Source: Congeria kusceri
Taxonomy: Eukaryota; Mollusca; Bivalvia; Myida; Dreissenidae
Length of the DNA: 64,000 bases
Reading direction: 5' to 3'
Assembly (NCBI GenBank): GCA_027627225.1
Contig: CM051034.1
Coordinates: forward strand, 7,726,058-7,790,057
Part shown: positions 47,042 to 54,805 of the stretch, one piece after another
How the letters are laid out: the number at the start of each line of letters is the position of its first letter
Position numbering within the stretch: position 1 is the stretch's first letter
The notes under the pieces: generated by a model
What the model saw: only the letters and a program-made list of their open reading frames with translations
Databases searched by the model: none
Told to the model about the DNA's origin: nothing
Position numbers and translations under genes: made by a program

Positions 47042-47078
<37 letters not shown>

Positions 47079-47938
47079 CTACTACTCTTTTCTATTGGCA
47101 CTATGTAATGAAATATTAAAACAAGTGAATAAGTACAGATTAAATACAATTTTAAGTTTTAATAACGACATAAGCATGCCTTTTTATAAAATTCTAAATA
47201 TAGATTTATTAATTGCTTATGTTACAAACGGCCCAACAATGACTATTTGCACATATATTTTGAAATCGTCAGTCGCAGTGGTGTAATTGATGTTTTGGCC
47301 TTGCGATCAGCTGAAAGGATGGAAGAATGACACCCCACCCCATCAAAGGCGACTCAAGAAAAGACGTGGTAATGGAGAATGACACCCCACCCCATCAAAG
47401 GCGACTCAAGAAAAGACGTGGTAATGGAGAATGACACCCCACCCCATCAAAGGCGACTCAAGAAAGGACGTGGTAATGGAGAATGACACCCCGCCCCATC
47501 AAAGGCGACTCAAGAAAAGACGTGGTAATGGAGAATGACACCCCACCCCCTCAAAGGCGACTCAAGAAAAGACGTGGTAATGGAGAATGACACCCCACCC
47601 CCTCAAAGGCGACTCAAGAAACGACGTGGTAATGGATATGGTGTCTGCCTTGTGATCAGGAGGTCTTGAGTTTGATCCCCGCTCGGAGAGCATTCAAGTA
47701 CTGGTTCTACCCAGGAAACAGACTCTCAAGTGTCATAATAAGCCTCAGGGTTTCGACACAATCGAGCTTAAATATCAAGGTTTAAACTACATTAAACTAT
47801 CAGACTGGGTGTACCTGCATGTCTGCCTCAAACTTCTTGTCCTGCGACTCGCGGGCCATCTGGGTCTTGCAGATCAGGTCCTGGTACTGTTTGTTCTCAT
47901 TCTTCTGCAGCAGCTTCAGCTCCCTCAGGTCCGCCTTC
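31614..47938 (-). CDS. SLK/STK10-like: SLK/STK10 (Slik)-type Ste20 kinase gene, nine 3'-terminal exons
   Basis: Exons (minus strand, 5' to 3'): 47815-47938, 42133-42261, 40973-41116, 38994-39123, 38337-38461, 37508-37696, 36979-37104, 35908-36021, 31614-31775. All have AG/GT borders and matching phases, giving about 413 residues to a TAG stop. The product is a continuous Glu/Lys/Gln-rich coiled coil. Landmarks shared with vertebrate SLK and STK10 in the same order are LRELKLLQK, QQKQQVEK, REAAIWEMEK, LPKI..QESKTR..MFKQSLR, HETQKIKELEE and LREWKSMLVPRK. In vertebrates this C-terminal region mediates dimerisation and localisation of a germinal-centre-like kinase acting on ERM proteins and cell shape. 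The kinase domain and acidic middle lie upstream and were not found in the window. Invertebrates usually have one SLK/STK10 orthologue, so I do not choose between the names. Confidence 0.92.
32044..33083 (-). mobile_element. Long interspersed repeat, inverted relative of 9022 element
   Basis: Same unit motifs as 9022-10676 on the opposite strand: AATATTTGAAGAATCTTTGT, GAGGACCACTATACAATGT, CTTGCGGTTTCAGAG, CTATTTAAGTCTATATAAAC. It ends GTGCTCAGGTGAGCT. It lies in the last SLK intron. Confidence 0.75.
33084..34160. other. SLK last-intron sequence without recognised features
   Basis: AT-rich intron DNA; no exon, RNA or repeat recognised. Confidence 0.4.
34165..34946 (-). repeat. 22-bp minisatellite, distal block in SLK last intron
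   Basis: About 35 units. Gene-strand unit GTAACACACCACCATAGTG with GGG or TGG, the same as the donor-adjacent block at 35757-35907. Higher-order patterns are visible (segments with TGGTGTTACCAACAC recur every ~90 and ~190 bp). Reading frames along it are repeat artefacts. Confidence 0.92.
34947..35756. other. SLK last-intron sequence between two 22-bp arrays
   Basis: Unique AT-rich intron DNA with no exon or repeat recognised. Confidence 0.4.
35757..35907 (-). repeat. 22-bp minisatellite starting at an SLK donor
   Basis: From the exon end: GTAATGCACTGCCATAATG + ATG, then GTAACACACAACCATTGTG + CAG, then five more 22-bp units, most starting GTAACA and several preceded by GG or AG. The splice donor itself is the first unit. 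Same family as 34165-34946. Confidence 0.88.
35908..36021 (-). CDS. SLK/STK10-like: SLK/STK10-like exon (HETQKIKELEE)
   Basis: Acceptor GCTATTGCAG, 38 codons, AEKRKMLMEHETQKIKELEE to SMLVPRKQ, donor ACAG/GTAATG. Corresponds to VEHETQKLKALDE...WRDKLRPRKK. A 22-bp array starts at the donor. Confidence 0.92.
36251..36596. mobile_element. TIR element (TTAGGCGTAAC family), copy 2
   Basis: Ends AGGCGTAAAAAAAATATG with TTTGTTTCAGGTAACC, and GTTACCTGAAACAAACATAT with GTTATGCCTAA. Interior matches 12346-12667, including CTACCTACCCTAATTTTTTG. Intronic in SLK. Confidence 0.8.
36740..37020 (-). repeat. Three tandem copies of SLK exon tail plus donor (114-125 bp)
   Basis: The tail of exon 36979-37104 (CTGCGAGA.CT.GAACA.CT.CAG, then GTAT) appears again with boundaries at 36854 and 36740. 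Each copy is followed by the same intron stretch (ACTTCTACAAACAATTCCGT, AAAGGGACTTGTTCACACAT). The two downstream copies are about 95% alike over their length and carry CAG/GTATG donors. Confidence 0.88.
36979..37104 (-). CDS. SLK/STK10-like: SLK/STK10-like exon with duplicated 3' end
   Basis: Acceptor ATATGTTTAG, 42 codons, FEDNEKKRMKSEQQRQENKH to TSLRELEQLQ, donor CAG/GTATAG. The tail and donor recur at 36854 and 36740 in the next intron. Confidence 0.9.
37508..37696 (-). CDS. SLK/STK10-like: SLK/STK10-like exon (LPKI...SKTR)
   Basis: Acceptor GCGTTCCAG, 63 codons, donor AAACAG/GTGAGA. Contains KKRLPKILKQESKTRCLMFK and QSLRLI, the hallmark motif of the SLK/STK10 C-terminal domain. Confidence 0.93.
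37828..38217. mobile_element. ~390-bp MITE with TCTAG target duplication, copy 1
   Basis: Termini CAGTGTTGTTGTTTTTTT and AAAAAAACAACACTG are inverted repeats; both flanks read TCTAG. Interior has TTTGGGGGAAAGGTGGC, TTAGATTATGCACTAACTTG and GCAGGGGAATGGGGCC. A related copy is at 42919-43287. No ORF. Confidence 0.85.
38337..38461 (-). CDS. SLK/STK10-like: SLK/STK10-like exon (REAAIWEMEK)
   Basis: Acceptor GTATTTCAG, CG plus 41 codons, donor CAGAAG/GTATGA. REAAIWEMEKQQLHEKHQQA and LKDMFFLKRHQMLTRHQK match REAALWEMEE...LKDQYFLQRHELLRKHEK in vertebrates. One of the best conserved parts. Confidence 0.93.
38994..39123 (-). CDS. SLK/STK10-like: SLK/STK10-like exon (DRQFQAVQQERK)
   Basis: Acceptor GGTTTCAG, 43 codons plus G, donor CAGAG/GTATGG. 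Ends QQKQQLLR, matching MKKQELLR of vertebrate SLK. The split codon gives Ala with the next exon. Confidence 0.9.
39590..39665 (+). repeat. (ATT/TTA)n low-complexity tract
   Basis: AT-only trinucleotide-rich tract with TTATTATTATTATT runs. Confidence 0.85.
40440..40518 (+). repeat. 23-bp tandem repeat x3
   Basis: Three near-identical units containing GTGGGCGGAGCTAAGGGACT, then GCT. GC-rich compared with surroundings. Confidence 0.85.
40751..41024 (-). repeat. Three copies of SLK exon tail plus G-rich intron start
   Basis: Exon tail at 40973-41024, copies at 40845-40891 and 40751-40803. On the gene strand the tails translate EVRKRKEHKEIQLQE, then EVCRCKEHKKI, then EVCKCKEHTTIQ. Between them lie similar G-rich stretches (GACAGGGGTGGG, GGGACAGGTGTGG). 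The exon-derived copies have lost a clean GT donor after the G-run. Confidence 0.85.
40973..41116 (-). CDS. SLK/STK10-like: SLK/STK10-like exon with duplicated 3' tail
   Basis: Acceptor GCGTAACAG, 48 codons from DRDFKLFREKQKEDRKLMQR to EHKEIQLQEE, donor GAG/GTAGGC. The last ~50 bases (EVRKRKEHKEIQLQE) recur twice, diverged, in the following intron (40845-40891 and 40751-40803). The donor is slightly ambiguous because GAGGAGGTAGG could shift by a codon; the chosen one keeps phase 0. Confidence 0.87.
41187..41843 (-). mobile_element. Long interspersed repeat in SLK intron
   Basis: Begins AGAGGGCCATGATGGCCC and CTCTCACCTGAG. Ends AATAGCTCACCGAGCAC and TATGTGCTCATGTGAGCT. Contains GGGGCAATAACTCTAGTGTT, as in the 25728-27455 element. 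No ORF. Confidence 0.6.
42133..42261 (-). CDS. SLK/STK10-like: SLK/STK10-like exon (QQKQQVEK)
   Basis: Acceptor ATATTTCAG, 43 in-phase codons, donor GACCAG/GTACGA. It includes METLTKQQKQQVEKAEE and TAKRIKMDQ, corresponding to LERQQKQQVEK...ARRIRLEQ in vertebrates. Confidence 0.9.
42919..43287. mobile_element. MITE, copy 2 of the 37828 family
   Basis: Shares with 37828-38217 ACCTTTGGGGGAAAGGTGGC, CTACTTCGTTGTAAAACATT, TTAGATTATGCACTAACTTG and GCAGGGGAATGGGGCC, same orientation. Termini are more degraded (CGTGTTTTTTTTT / AAAAAAACACTG). Confidence 0.75.
43632..44037. mobile_element. ~405-bp TIR element rich in TCGGGA motifs
   Basis: Left end TTAAGCCTCAGTCACACATT then CCCGATTTT; right end AAAATCGGAAAAGTGTGACT then GCCATTA, inverted. 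Interior has many TCCCGA/TCGGGA motifs in both orientations. No ORF. Confidence 0.65.
44668..45730 (-). repeat. 40/42-bp minisatellite, highly homogeneous
   Basis: About 26 units of AAGGCCTTTAGTCCTTGTAC, AACTTCACTAAGCACTTCT (40 bp) or with CACATTTCT (42 bp). Almost no substitutions, so a recent expansion or gene-conversion product. The 42-bp form is concentrated at 45380-45720, where its length keeps a frame open (14-residue period LSEVVQGLKAFRNV). It lies in the large SLK intron, not next to a splice site. Confidence 0.95.
46095..46460. repeat. ~61-bp tandem repeat x5
   Basis: Units with ATTACAGTAAACCTTATGAG, ACCTTATACAGAACCAATCA and TGTCTGATCAGGAGACAATA. Nearly identical; both strands give artefactual repeat frames. 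Confidence 0.93.
47045..47078 (+). repeat. Poly-T tract (~34 nt)
   Basis: Uninterrupted T run, possibly the poly(A) tail of a minus-strand retroposon. No clear body was identified. Confidence 0.8.
47325..47635 (+). repeat. 52-bp tandem repeat x6 leading into a SINE
   Basis: Units of GGAGAATGACACCCCACCCC, ATCAAAGGCGACTCAAGAAA, AGACGTGGTAAT. The last unit runs directly into the SINE head (GGTAATGGATATGGTGTCTG). Confidence 0.92.
47636..47760 (+). mobile_element. tRNA-derived SINE
   Basis: A-box-like TGGTGTCTGCCTTGTGATCA and B-box-like GAGTTTGATCCCC, then the family tail GGTTCTACCCAGGAAACAGA. The same tail and boxes are on the minus strand at 59800-59945. Confidence 0.65.
47815..47938 (-). CDS. 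SLK/STK10-like: SLK/STK10-like exon (LRELKLLQK)
   Basis: Acceptor ATTGTAG, one G finishing a split codon, then 41 codons from KADLRELKLLQKNENKQYQD to EADMQ, donor CAG/GTACAC. It matches the start of the conserved coiled coil (RQELRELRLLQKEE in vertebrate SLK). It needs an upstream exon ending with two bases of a codon. Confidence 0.88.
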
Positions 47939-48094
47939 CTACAATGCAACACAGGGCTCTTGTCCAGACATTGTCAAATACCTTAATTTATATATTAATA
48001 TATGAATTTACGAGTTATAAATGGACAGAATATTATCCATCAAAATATTCGTTAAATAATCTTCATCAAAACCTCATTAAGGTTTCAGTTGAGT

Positions 48095-48420
48095 ATTTAA
48101 TATTGTGTTTGCCTTGCGACCGGGGGTCTTAAGTTCAATCCCAACTCAGGGAGAGTTTGAATCATACTTGAAATTCTTAAAACACACCATGTATTGGTTC
48201 GACCCAGTGAATGGACTCAACTCAGGGAGAGTTTGAATCATACTTGAAATTCTTAAAACGCACCATGTATTGGTTCGACCCAGTGAATGGACTCAACTCA
48301 GGGAGAGTTTGAATCATACTTGAAATTCTTAAAAGACACCATGTATTGGTTCGACCCAGTGAATGGACTCAAAGAGTCTCATTAAGCTATGGGGTTCAAC
48401 TCAATCCAGCTTAAATAAAC
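48095..48420 (+). mobile_element. tRNA-derived SINE with internally triplicated tail (~78 bp x3)
   Basis: Head TTTGCCTTGCGACCGGGGGT, CTTAAGTTCAATCCC. Then three copies of ACTCAGGGAGAGTTTGAATC, ATACTTGAAATTCTTAAAA, TGTATTGGTTCGACCCAGTG, AATGGACTC. It ends with a SINE-like AGTCTCATTAAGC. Confidence 0.6.
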
Positions 48421-49110
48421 AGGTTTAAACTACATTAAAACCATACATGTTGTGCACCTTTAATATGATGGCTCACATAATGTTCAAAAGACAACTGATT
48501 GACTTACTGCACGTCCACTGTTTGCAAGTTCATTTTGTAGGTACATACACAAGCACATTATGATCAAACCAACACACAGAATTCTCGGGAGTTAATCAGA
48601 GAGGTCCTTTACATATAAATGGGACCATCAGATTACAATAACACAATGTCTGTGTTCCCGGCCTATAGAAGTGACAAACATTATACACCAGGCCAAAATC
48701 AGACAGCCAATATGTAAGTCACCTCAAAAGCAAAACAAAATGCCCACTGCGCAATCAGAAATGCTGTGCCAATAAGCGCAGCAGCTAGTGTCTGATCCTC
48801 CAACAATAAGAGACGATCAGATTTCAATATCTGCAGCTTCAAATGCCAATAACTGCATGAATAATACTAGAAATATCCGAAACATACAAACACAGGACAT
48901 GCAATATTTGCATGTCACATTCTGCAGTGACGAACAATGTATGGATCCATTTACATTTGCACAATAATAGAAAGTGAACTAAATGTTGCTGAAGTCCCAC
49001 AGCATGCAATGTTGTAAATACAGTAAATACCCCAAAACACCAGAACCTTGGAAAACCAATCCTCTATAAATGTGTACTGTTTGATAGTTTTCAGGTATGT
49101 AACATAAAAC
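48421..49110. other. Gene-free stretch
   Basis: No gene or recognised repeat. No SLK exon upstream of 47938 was detected here. Confidence 0.4.
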
Positions 49111-49127
49111 CCATCTCAACTGTCAGA

Positions 49128-49228
49128 ACCGGCCAGAAAATAAAACTGTTGGGCAGGCCCAGAAACCGGCCAGAAAACAAACCTCTTGGGCAGGCCCAGA
49201 AACCGGCCAGAAAACAAAACTGTTGGGC
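49128..49228 (+). repeat. ~36-bp tandem repeat x3
   Basis: Units of CCGGCCAGAAAACAAA and CTGTTGGGCAGGCCCAGAAA. Confidence 0.85.
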
Positions 49229-49370
49229 AGGCCCTTATCATGGTTTGTTTTCTGGGTTTCTGTGAACTAAGTCTGAAATGTCTGTAACTATACACGGGGC
49301 CATGTGGAGAATGAGTCGTAAATAAGTATTACCATAGCTGTTATTAGGACCTGTTAACAAAAAGATTAGT

Positions 49371-49632
49371 GGCGCGTCGTGGGAAAACCAGTCTTAATGC
49401 ATATGCGTAAAGTGTCGTCCCGGATTAGCCTGTGCAGTCCGCACAGGCTAATCCAGGACGGCACTCTCCGCCTACAGTGAATTTATGTTTAGAAGAGACT
49501 TCCTTGAAACAGAAAATACCATAAAAGCGGAAAGTGCCATCCCGGATTAGCCTGTGCGGACTGCACAGGCTAATCCAGGACGACACTTTATGCACATGCA
49601 TTAAGTCCGGTTTTCCAACGACGCGCGTCATT
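49371..49632. mobile_element. Foldback MITE-like element, copy 5 (full length)
   Basis: Starts GGCGCGTCGTGGGAAAACCA and ends CGGTTTTCCAACGACGCGC. Two internal hairpins of ATTAGCCTGTGC...GCACAGGCTAAT and the spacer AAACAGAAAATACCATAAAA. Confidence 0.88.
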
Positions 49633-49845
49633 ACAACTTTCGAGGACAAATAGCTCAAGTTCTGGCCAGTGGAAATTCACCATATTTGACTGTAAAATAC
49701 AATCATCTTATTTTTAAAATGGGATCTACGGCGTGTACAATACAAAACCCCCACCCAAGTTGTTTGACTGACATGCGGTGCTTCATGAGCACAAATATAA
49801 AGACATTAAGACAATGTTTCAGTCCATCTCAAATTCAACTCTAGT

Positions 49846-49910
49846 TAAGTTTTATGTGGCAGAGGGTTAAGTTTTATGTGGCAGAGGGTTAAGTTTTATG
49901 TGGCAGAGGC
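49846..49910 (+). repeat. 22-bp tandem repeat x3
   Basis: Units AAGTTTTATGTGGCAGAGG plus GTT. Confidence 0.88.
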
Positions 49911-50201
49911 CTCACATAGAGTAGAAAACTTTTAGTGCTGTTCTATAGTCTGCCCATTTATAGACTTAGTGATATGGTTGCTATATTCTGTGAATTCACA
50001 TTATTTGTATACCGGTACACTCTCTAAAACCATTACAGAGACAACTAAATAATTGATACCATACATTATTACATTCTTTGCAGTAAAATTTCCCTGAGAT
50101 CACACACAATTGTATTATTGTATGTAAAATGTAAACAAAGTAACAAACTTAACAAGCAATGGTGTGTTGATATTGTGCATATAATACTTGCATAGAAGAT
50201 A

Positions 50202-51315
50202 CACTACGTCTAGCGTGATTTCTGCCTTCTGCGACGCACCACCGTGATTCAGCCCAGCGTGACACACTACTATAGTCACCGCGATACACCGTGGAACACT
50301 GTGGAACGCGGTGATGTCGCCGTGGCGAATCGCGGTGACCGCGGTGACAGTCTCAATAAAAAATGTTGATAAGAAATCGCAGTGGATCGCGGTGATTTTA
50401 GCGAGTCATAATTTCACATTGAGCTTTTTAAAAAATATTTTACATTTTATTTCAGGTACGACCAAGAACATGGTTTTCGGAAAATACGGAACATTATGAC
50501 AAAACGGGAAAATGAAAATATGCGTCAGTCAAATCACAAAGACCTCATCAAATTCGTTGTCCGATTCTATGACAAATCTTTGCATTTTTAATATGACTAT
50601 CAAAACAATTGATTAACATGTCGGTAAAAAACGTGATTTTATAACAATGATTGACATAACCAACACCTTTGTTCTCTGTAAAAGTTCGAAAGGCGGAGCT
50701 ATGCACGTGCTCTTTCATAATAGGACGATTGCCACTGAGTAACAAACACGCGATTGGTTAAGCATGTCGCTTCTCTAAACAAAAGAAGCCAATTTTATCG
50801 CCGAGAAAGGTGTTATTTTATGGTTTCTTGTCGGCTTTACTTTGAAGACGTCAAACTGTCAATTCACGCAGATTGCGAATTTTCGCGAGACTTGTATTAA
50901 TGCCCTTGACTCTTTGTTTACGATTTCACAACACAACTGCGAACATGGAACTTCGGAATAAATTATCAAAATAAAAAAGAGATCAAAATAAAAAAGATTA
51001 AAGTTGCAAACTGTGATTATATTAATTGGTAAGTATCGGTTAATAGAAGACGATTTGTACTTTGCGAATAGTATACGGTCTGAAATATCGAACTGTACTT
51101 GTTCATTCACATGTACCTGTATTTCACCGCGACCCACCGCGACCGCAGTGGTCCACCGTGAGATTGATTTCCCGATAACGCCCGCGGTGCTCACCCACTA
51201 TCACCGCGATTCTATCGCGATGGAACCACCTTTTAATCGCGGTGATTTTCCACGCTGACGAAAAATTGTCCACGGTGGGTCTGTGTTTTAGGCAGAAATC
51301 ACGCTAGACGTAGTG
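50202..51315. mobile_element. 1114-bp TIR element, complete copy, flanked by TA
   Basis: Perfect inverted ends CACTACGTCTAGCGTGATTT then CTGCC, and GGCAG then AAATCACGCTAGACGTAGTG. Each side is flanked by TA. Subterminal regions are packed with ACCGCG / CGCGGTGA / CCACGGTG motifs in both orientations; the centre is AT-rich. No transposase ORF. The left 450 bp recur at 63552-64000. Confidence 0.9.
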
Positions 51316-51389
51316 TATGTATATGCATTAGTCTGACTATATATCCATTCATTATATGTTTAAATCTGTTTGATAACTCTTATACATTT

Positions 51390-51765
51390 ATTTGGCAACT
51401 GTGCTATCCTTTTTGAAGGATAAACTCTGTTTGTTAACTATTATACAATTATTTGGCAATTGTACTATCATTCTGTTTGATAGCTATTATACATTTATTT
51501 GGCAACTGTGCTATCCTTTTGAAGGATAAACTCTGTTTGATAACTCTTATACATTTATTTGGGAACTGTGCTATCCTTTTGAAGGATAAACTCTGTTTGA
51601 TAACTATTATACAATTATTTGGCAACTGTGCTATCCTTTTGAAGGATAAACTCTGTTTGATAACTATTATACAATTATTTGGCAATTGTACTATCCTTTT
51701 GAAGGATAAACTCTGTTTGATAACTATTATACAATTATTTGGCAATTGTACTATCACTGTAAAGA
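51390..51765 (+). repeat. 60-bp tandem repeat x6
   Basis: Units of CTGTTTGATAACTATTATAC, AATTATTTGGCAACTGTGCT, ATCCTTTTGAAGGATAAACT. The inner TATCCTTTTGAAGGATA is palindromic. Multiples of 60 keep frames open on both strands (artefact). Confidence 0.93.
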
Positions 51766-52775
51766 GTAATGTCCCTTTGAGGACAAGGGCGATGATAAGG
51801 TGAGGGTAGAACTACTGGTATGCTGGTTAGTCACTCTCATTCAAACCATCTCCAGTCTGACGCTACTATATTATCTGCTGACTAGATCTAATGACTTCGC
51901 ATTAGGGGTCACGTTCAGATGACTTTTTCAGGAGCCAATCAAACTGTTGCCTTCAAAATATTGTGGCATAGCTTCATATATAAAGCACAAATACTATGCA
52001 AGAAATTAACGTGAACTTCGAATTTTTACTCGCCTGAGGTACCACTATATCCATTGTTATCCGCGTGTAAATTAACTGTAAATGATTTATTCCCGAGAAT
52101 CAGCTGGAAATGCATCTCTTTTCAAAAACCGAGGCCGTTCATTGCTGTGCAAAAGGCAATTTCATTGGGCGCAGCAGGGCTGATGTTTATTGTTCAGAAG
52201 GTCATTTGAACGTGACCTGTTATAGGATGTCTTCAGATCCTAACAATGTTAGGATTTGATTTTAATGAGATTGCTGGTTAGTCTCACTATTTATGTCGTG
52301 TCCAACACAACAGGGAATACGCCTTCTCCAAAAACTGCATGTTTGTCTGTGGTCCGCAATATTGTGTTATATGTGGCTTACCTCACAGGCCTAACATGTG
52401 GCTTACCTCACAGGCCTAAGACATCCCGAAAACTGCGGGAATATCGATTACAAAATTTCTAGAGGATTTTAGTGTGATTTAAATGTAAATAGCTTCGTAC
52501 TCACCGCTGTTAGTCACCCAATTTGATTAATTTTAGTAATACAAAATTCTGATATAAATGCAAAAATGGTTGCTGTTTATTTTATTTCTAAATAAGTATT
52601 AAAATTGCAATATTGGCATCACTTAGCTCTTTTATACATATTGTATGTAAAAAAACAGACAAATTGAAAAATAATAAATGTTTTCTCAAATAATTTATTA
52701 AACTATTAAAGTACTAAAACTGTCGAAAGGATTTTCTGACATAGCAATTTGTTTCAACATCCAACAAAATAATAG
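51766..52775. other. Gene-free stretch
   Basis: No gene recognised. A short direct duplication ATGTGGCTTACCTCACAGGC occurs at about 52370-52410. Confidence 0.4.
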
Positions 52776-52780
52776 AGAAT

Positions 52781-52860
52781 GTTGTATGATGTATCAGAAT
52801 GTTGTATGATGTATCAGAATGTTGTATGATGTATCAGAATGTTGTATGATGTATCAGAAT
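52781..52860 (+). repeat. 20-bp tandem repeat x4
   Basis: Four units of ATGTTGTATGATGTATCAGA. Confidence 0.93.
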
Positions 52861-53694
52861 GTTACAACCGTCTTGCAAGGTACAAAAGCTTATCAGGTAA
52901 TACAAGTATTTCACATCAACATTTACTGGATTTTTATGCTCCTCTAAAATGTTCGAGAGTATTTTGCTAAAAATTTTTACTACAAAATACTGCGAGCAAC
53001 ACAAAAACAACCAGCACTTAACTGGGTCTTTTTAACACTAATTGACTAATGAATTGGCACATTTATTGTGACAGAAGCACTCAGCTTTCAAGAGAATGGA
53101 ATGCATGCCCCAGACTAAAGACTTCAGGAAAGTAGAAAGTGATTCCTGGCTAGAAAGCAGACTTGAAGCATTTCGAGAGACCAGACTGCGGACACGTTGA
53201 GGAGACCGAGGGCCGCTCACACAGGCTCTGATGTGCTGCAGCCTTTCCAAGCACACATCAAAGGACCGACAGGAAACAATTGGGCGAGATATTTCAGCCC
53301 ATAAGTCCCAGATAAGAGCTTGATAAGTATAGAATGCCTGCTAAATGCCTGGCAATCTAGTGTTTACCACTTGGCAAGGCTTCAACCTTCAGAACTTACA
53401 TAGCTCTGTTGATGGCTCCATAATTAGTTATACAATAACAACAGTTCTCACAAATATATCCAGTCAAATATAGCCAGGTATTACAGGCAACTATGTTGTT
53501 GGATTTGTCTTCTATACAACTTGAGCAGGAAACATCACTTTCAATACACACTCAGACAAAAATGTACCTTTTAAGGGAATAAAAAAAGAAAAAATGTTTG
53601 TAAAAATAAATATATATTTTTGAAAATACGATTCCTCTGGAATTCAATGAATTGATATTATTATAACAATATTTGCTGGACATTTTCCACATAC

Positions 53695-54302
53695 CTATGC
53701 ATATAAATATGGCAGTATGTGTCAAGCACGAAAGTGACCTTGGGTGGAATAGCGGAGGTTTGTTCAATGTCACTCTGAAGACTGTTCATGAGATTGTCCG
53801 TCCCCTCGCTACCACACTCCTGCTCTGACGAGGTCTTGTGAGCTTCTATCTGACTCTCCAGGTAGCCAATCACGTGCGTCAGGTCTGTCTCGGAGACAGA
53901 GAACGTGTTGAAGCGGTCCTGCTCTGGGTTGTCTCTCCACATGTCGTGTCCGACCGCGTCACACAGGCCGTACAGCGTTGTGTCTTTCCCGTGCAGGCTT
54001 CGACGACTTCCAGACACGTTGGACGACGCCGACAAGTTCCTCCGCCGAGTGCTCGAGTACGGGTACAGACTCAGGCTGCTGAGACTGGACGTGATGCTCA
54101 TGGCGCCACCTGACACCTCACTGTAGTGCGAGTTGGAGGCATCATCCATGCTCTCCTCCGTCTCCCCGGATGCCTCGCCCAGAGAGTACATGGCGCTCTC
54201 GTACCGCGGCAGGGAGGAGTGCAGCTCCAGCAGACCGGAGCAGTCCGACCGGAGACTGCCCCCCGTGTACCCATACAGCTTGTACATCCTGGCTTGCAGA
54301 CC
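53695..54302 (-). CDS. Unrecognised Ser-rich exon, possible upstream SLK exon or separate gene
   Basis: Open for about 200 codons with higher GC than its surroundings and a Ser/Tyr-rich, low-complexity composition. Segments include MYKLYGYTGGSLRSD, GGAMSITSSLSSLSLYPYSS, DTTLYGLCDAVGHDMWRDNP and THVIGYLESQIEAHKTSSEQ. A plausible acceptor is GACTGTGTTAG (54303-54313) and a plausible donor CATAG/GTATGT (53695). The donor is phase 2, which matches the 2-base split codon required by the SLK exon at 47938 (AG+G = Arg), but this has a one-in-three chance of being accidental. I do not recognise the family. The exon may belong to the variable middle of the SLK gene or to another minus-strand gene. Confidence 0.5.
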
Positions 54303-54416
54303 CCTCCCCTAACACAGTCGATCAATCACTGCGTGTTATTCCTCCTAACACAGTCGATCAATCACTGCGTGTTATTCCTCCTAACACAGTCAATCAATCA
54401 CTGCGTGTTATTCCAT
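54300..54416 (-). repeat. 36-bp tandem repeat x3 abutting an exon acceptor
   Basis: Gene-strand units of GGAATAACACGCAGTGATTG, ATCGACTGTGTTAG; each ends with a TGTTAG acceptor-like sequence. The last one is the proposed acceptor of exon 53695-54302. Confidence 0.88.
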
Positions 54417-54689
54417 AGATCATGATGATTATTATGCGTATTATTCAATATTTCATGTAAAAAGGTTAACATTCTCTATGCCTGTTTTAGTTAATCCCTG
54501 ATTGTTATTCCATGTATCACTATTATTATTATTATTATTATTCCATATTTCATGTAAAAGTTTTCACATTCTGTTTGCCAGAATCCTTCCAGTTATTCCA
54601 CAGCATCACAGACATGTTTGTCACATACATGGTCAGTATTTATTCACCGATATATTCCTTCTCACTATAAACACGTCAACTATTCCAGA

Positions 54690-54805
54690 ACACCTGAATT
54701 CCCAGCTCTAGGAGATGTGACATGAAGTCTCACCAAATCCTCATTCCAGAACACCTGAATTCCCAACTCTAGGAGATGTGACATGAAGTCTCACCAAATC
54801 CTCAT
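54690..54805 (+). repeat. ~58-bp direct duplication
   Basis: Two copies of TTCCAGAACACCTGAATTCC, CAGCTCTAGGAGATGTGACA, TGAAGTCTCACCAAATCCTC with one difference. Confidence 0.9.

Noticed and set aside
47636..47720. A functional tRNA gene
   Set aside because: A- and B-box-like motifs are present but no cloverleaf could be formed; the shared tail marks it as a SINE.
50311..50499. 62-residue frame present in both copies of the TIR element (also at 63661)
   Set aside because: Duplicated only because the element is duplicated; no transposase or other motif, and it spans motif-rich subterminal DNA.
53838..54425. Plus-strand frames opposite the Ser-rich exon
   Set aside because: Shadow frames of a GC-rich coding segment; the minus frame is longer and has plausible splice borders.
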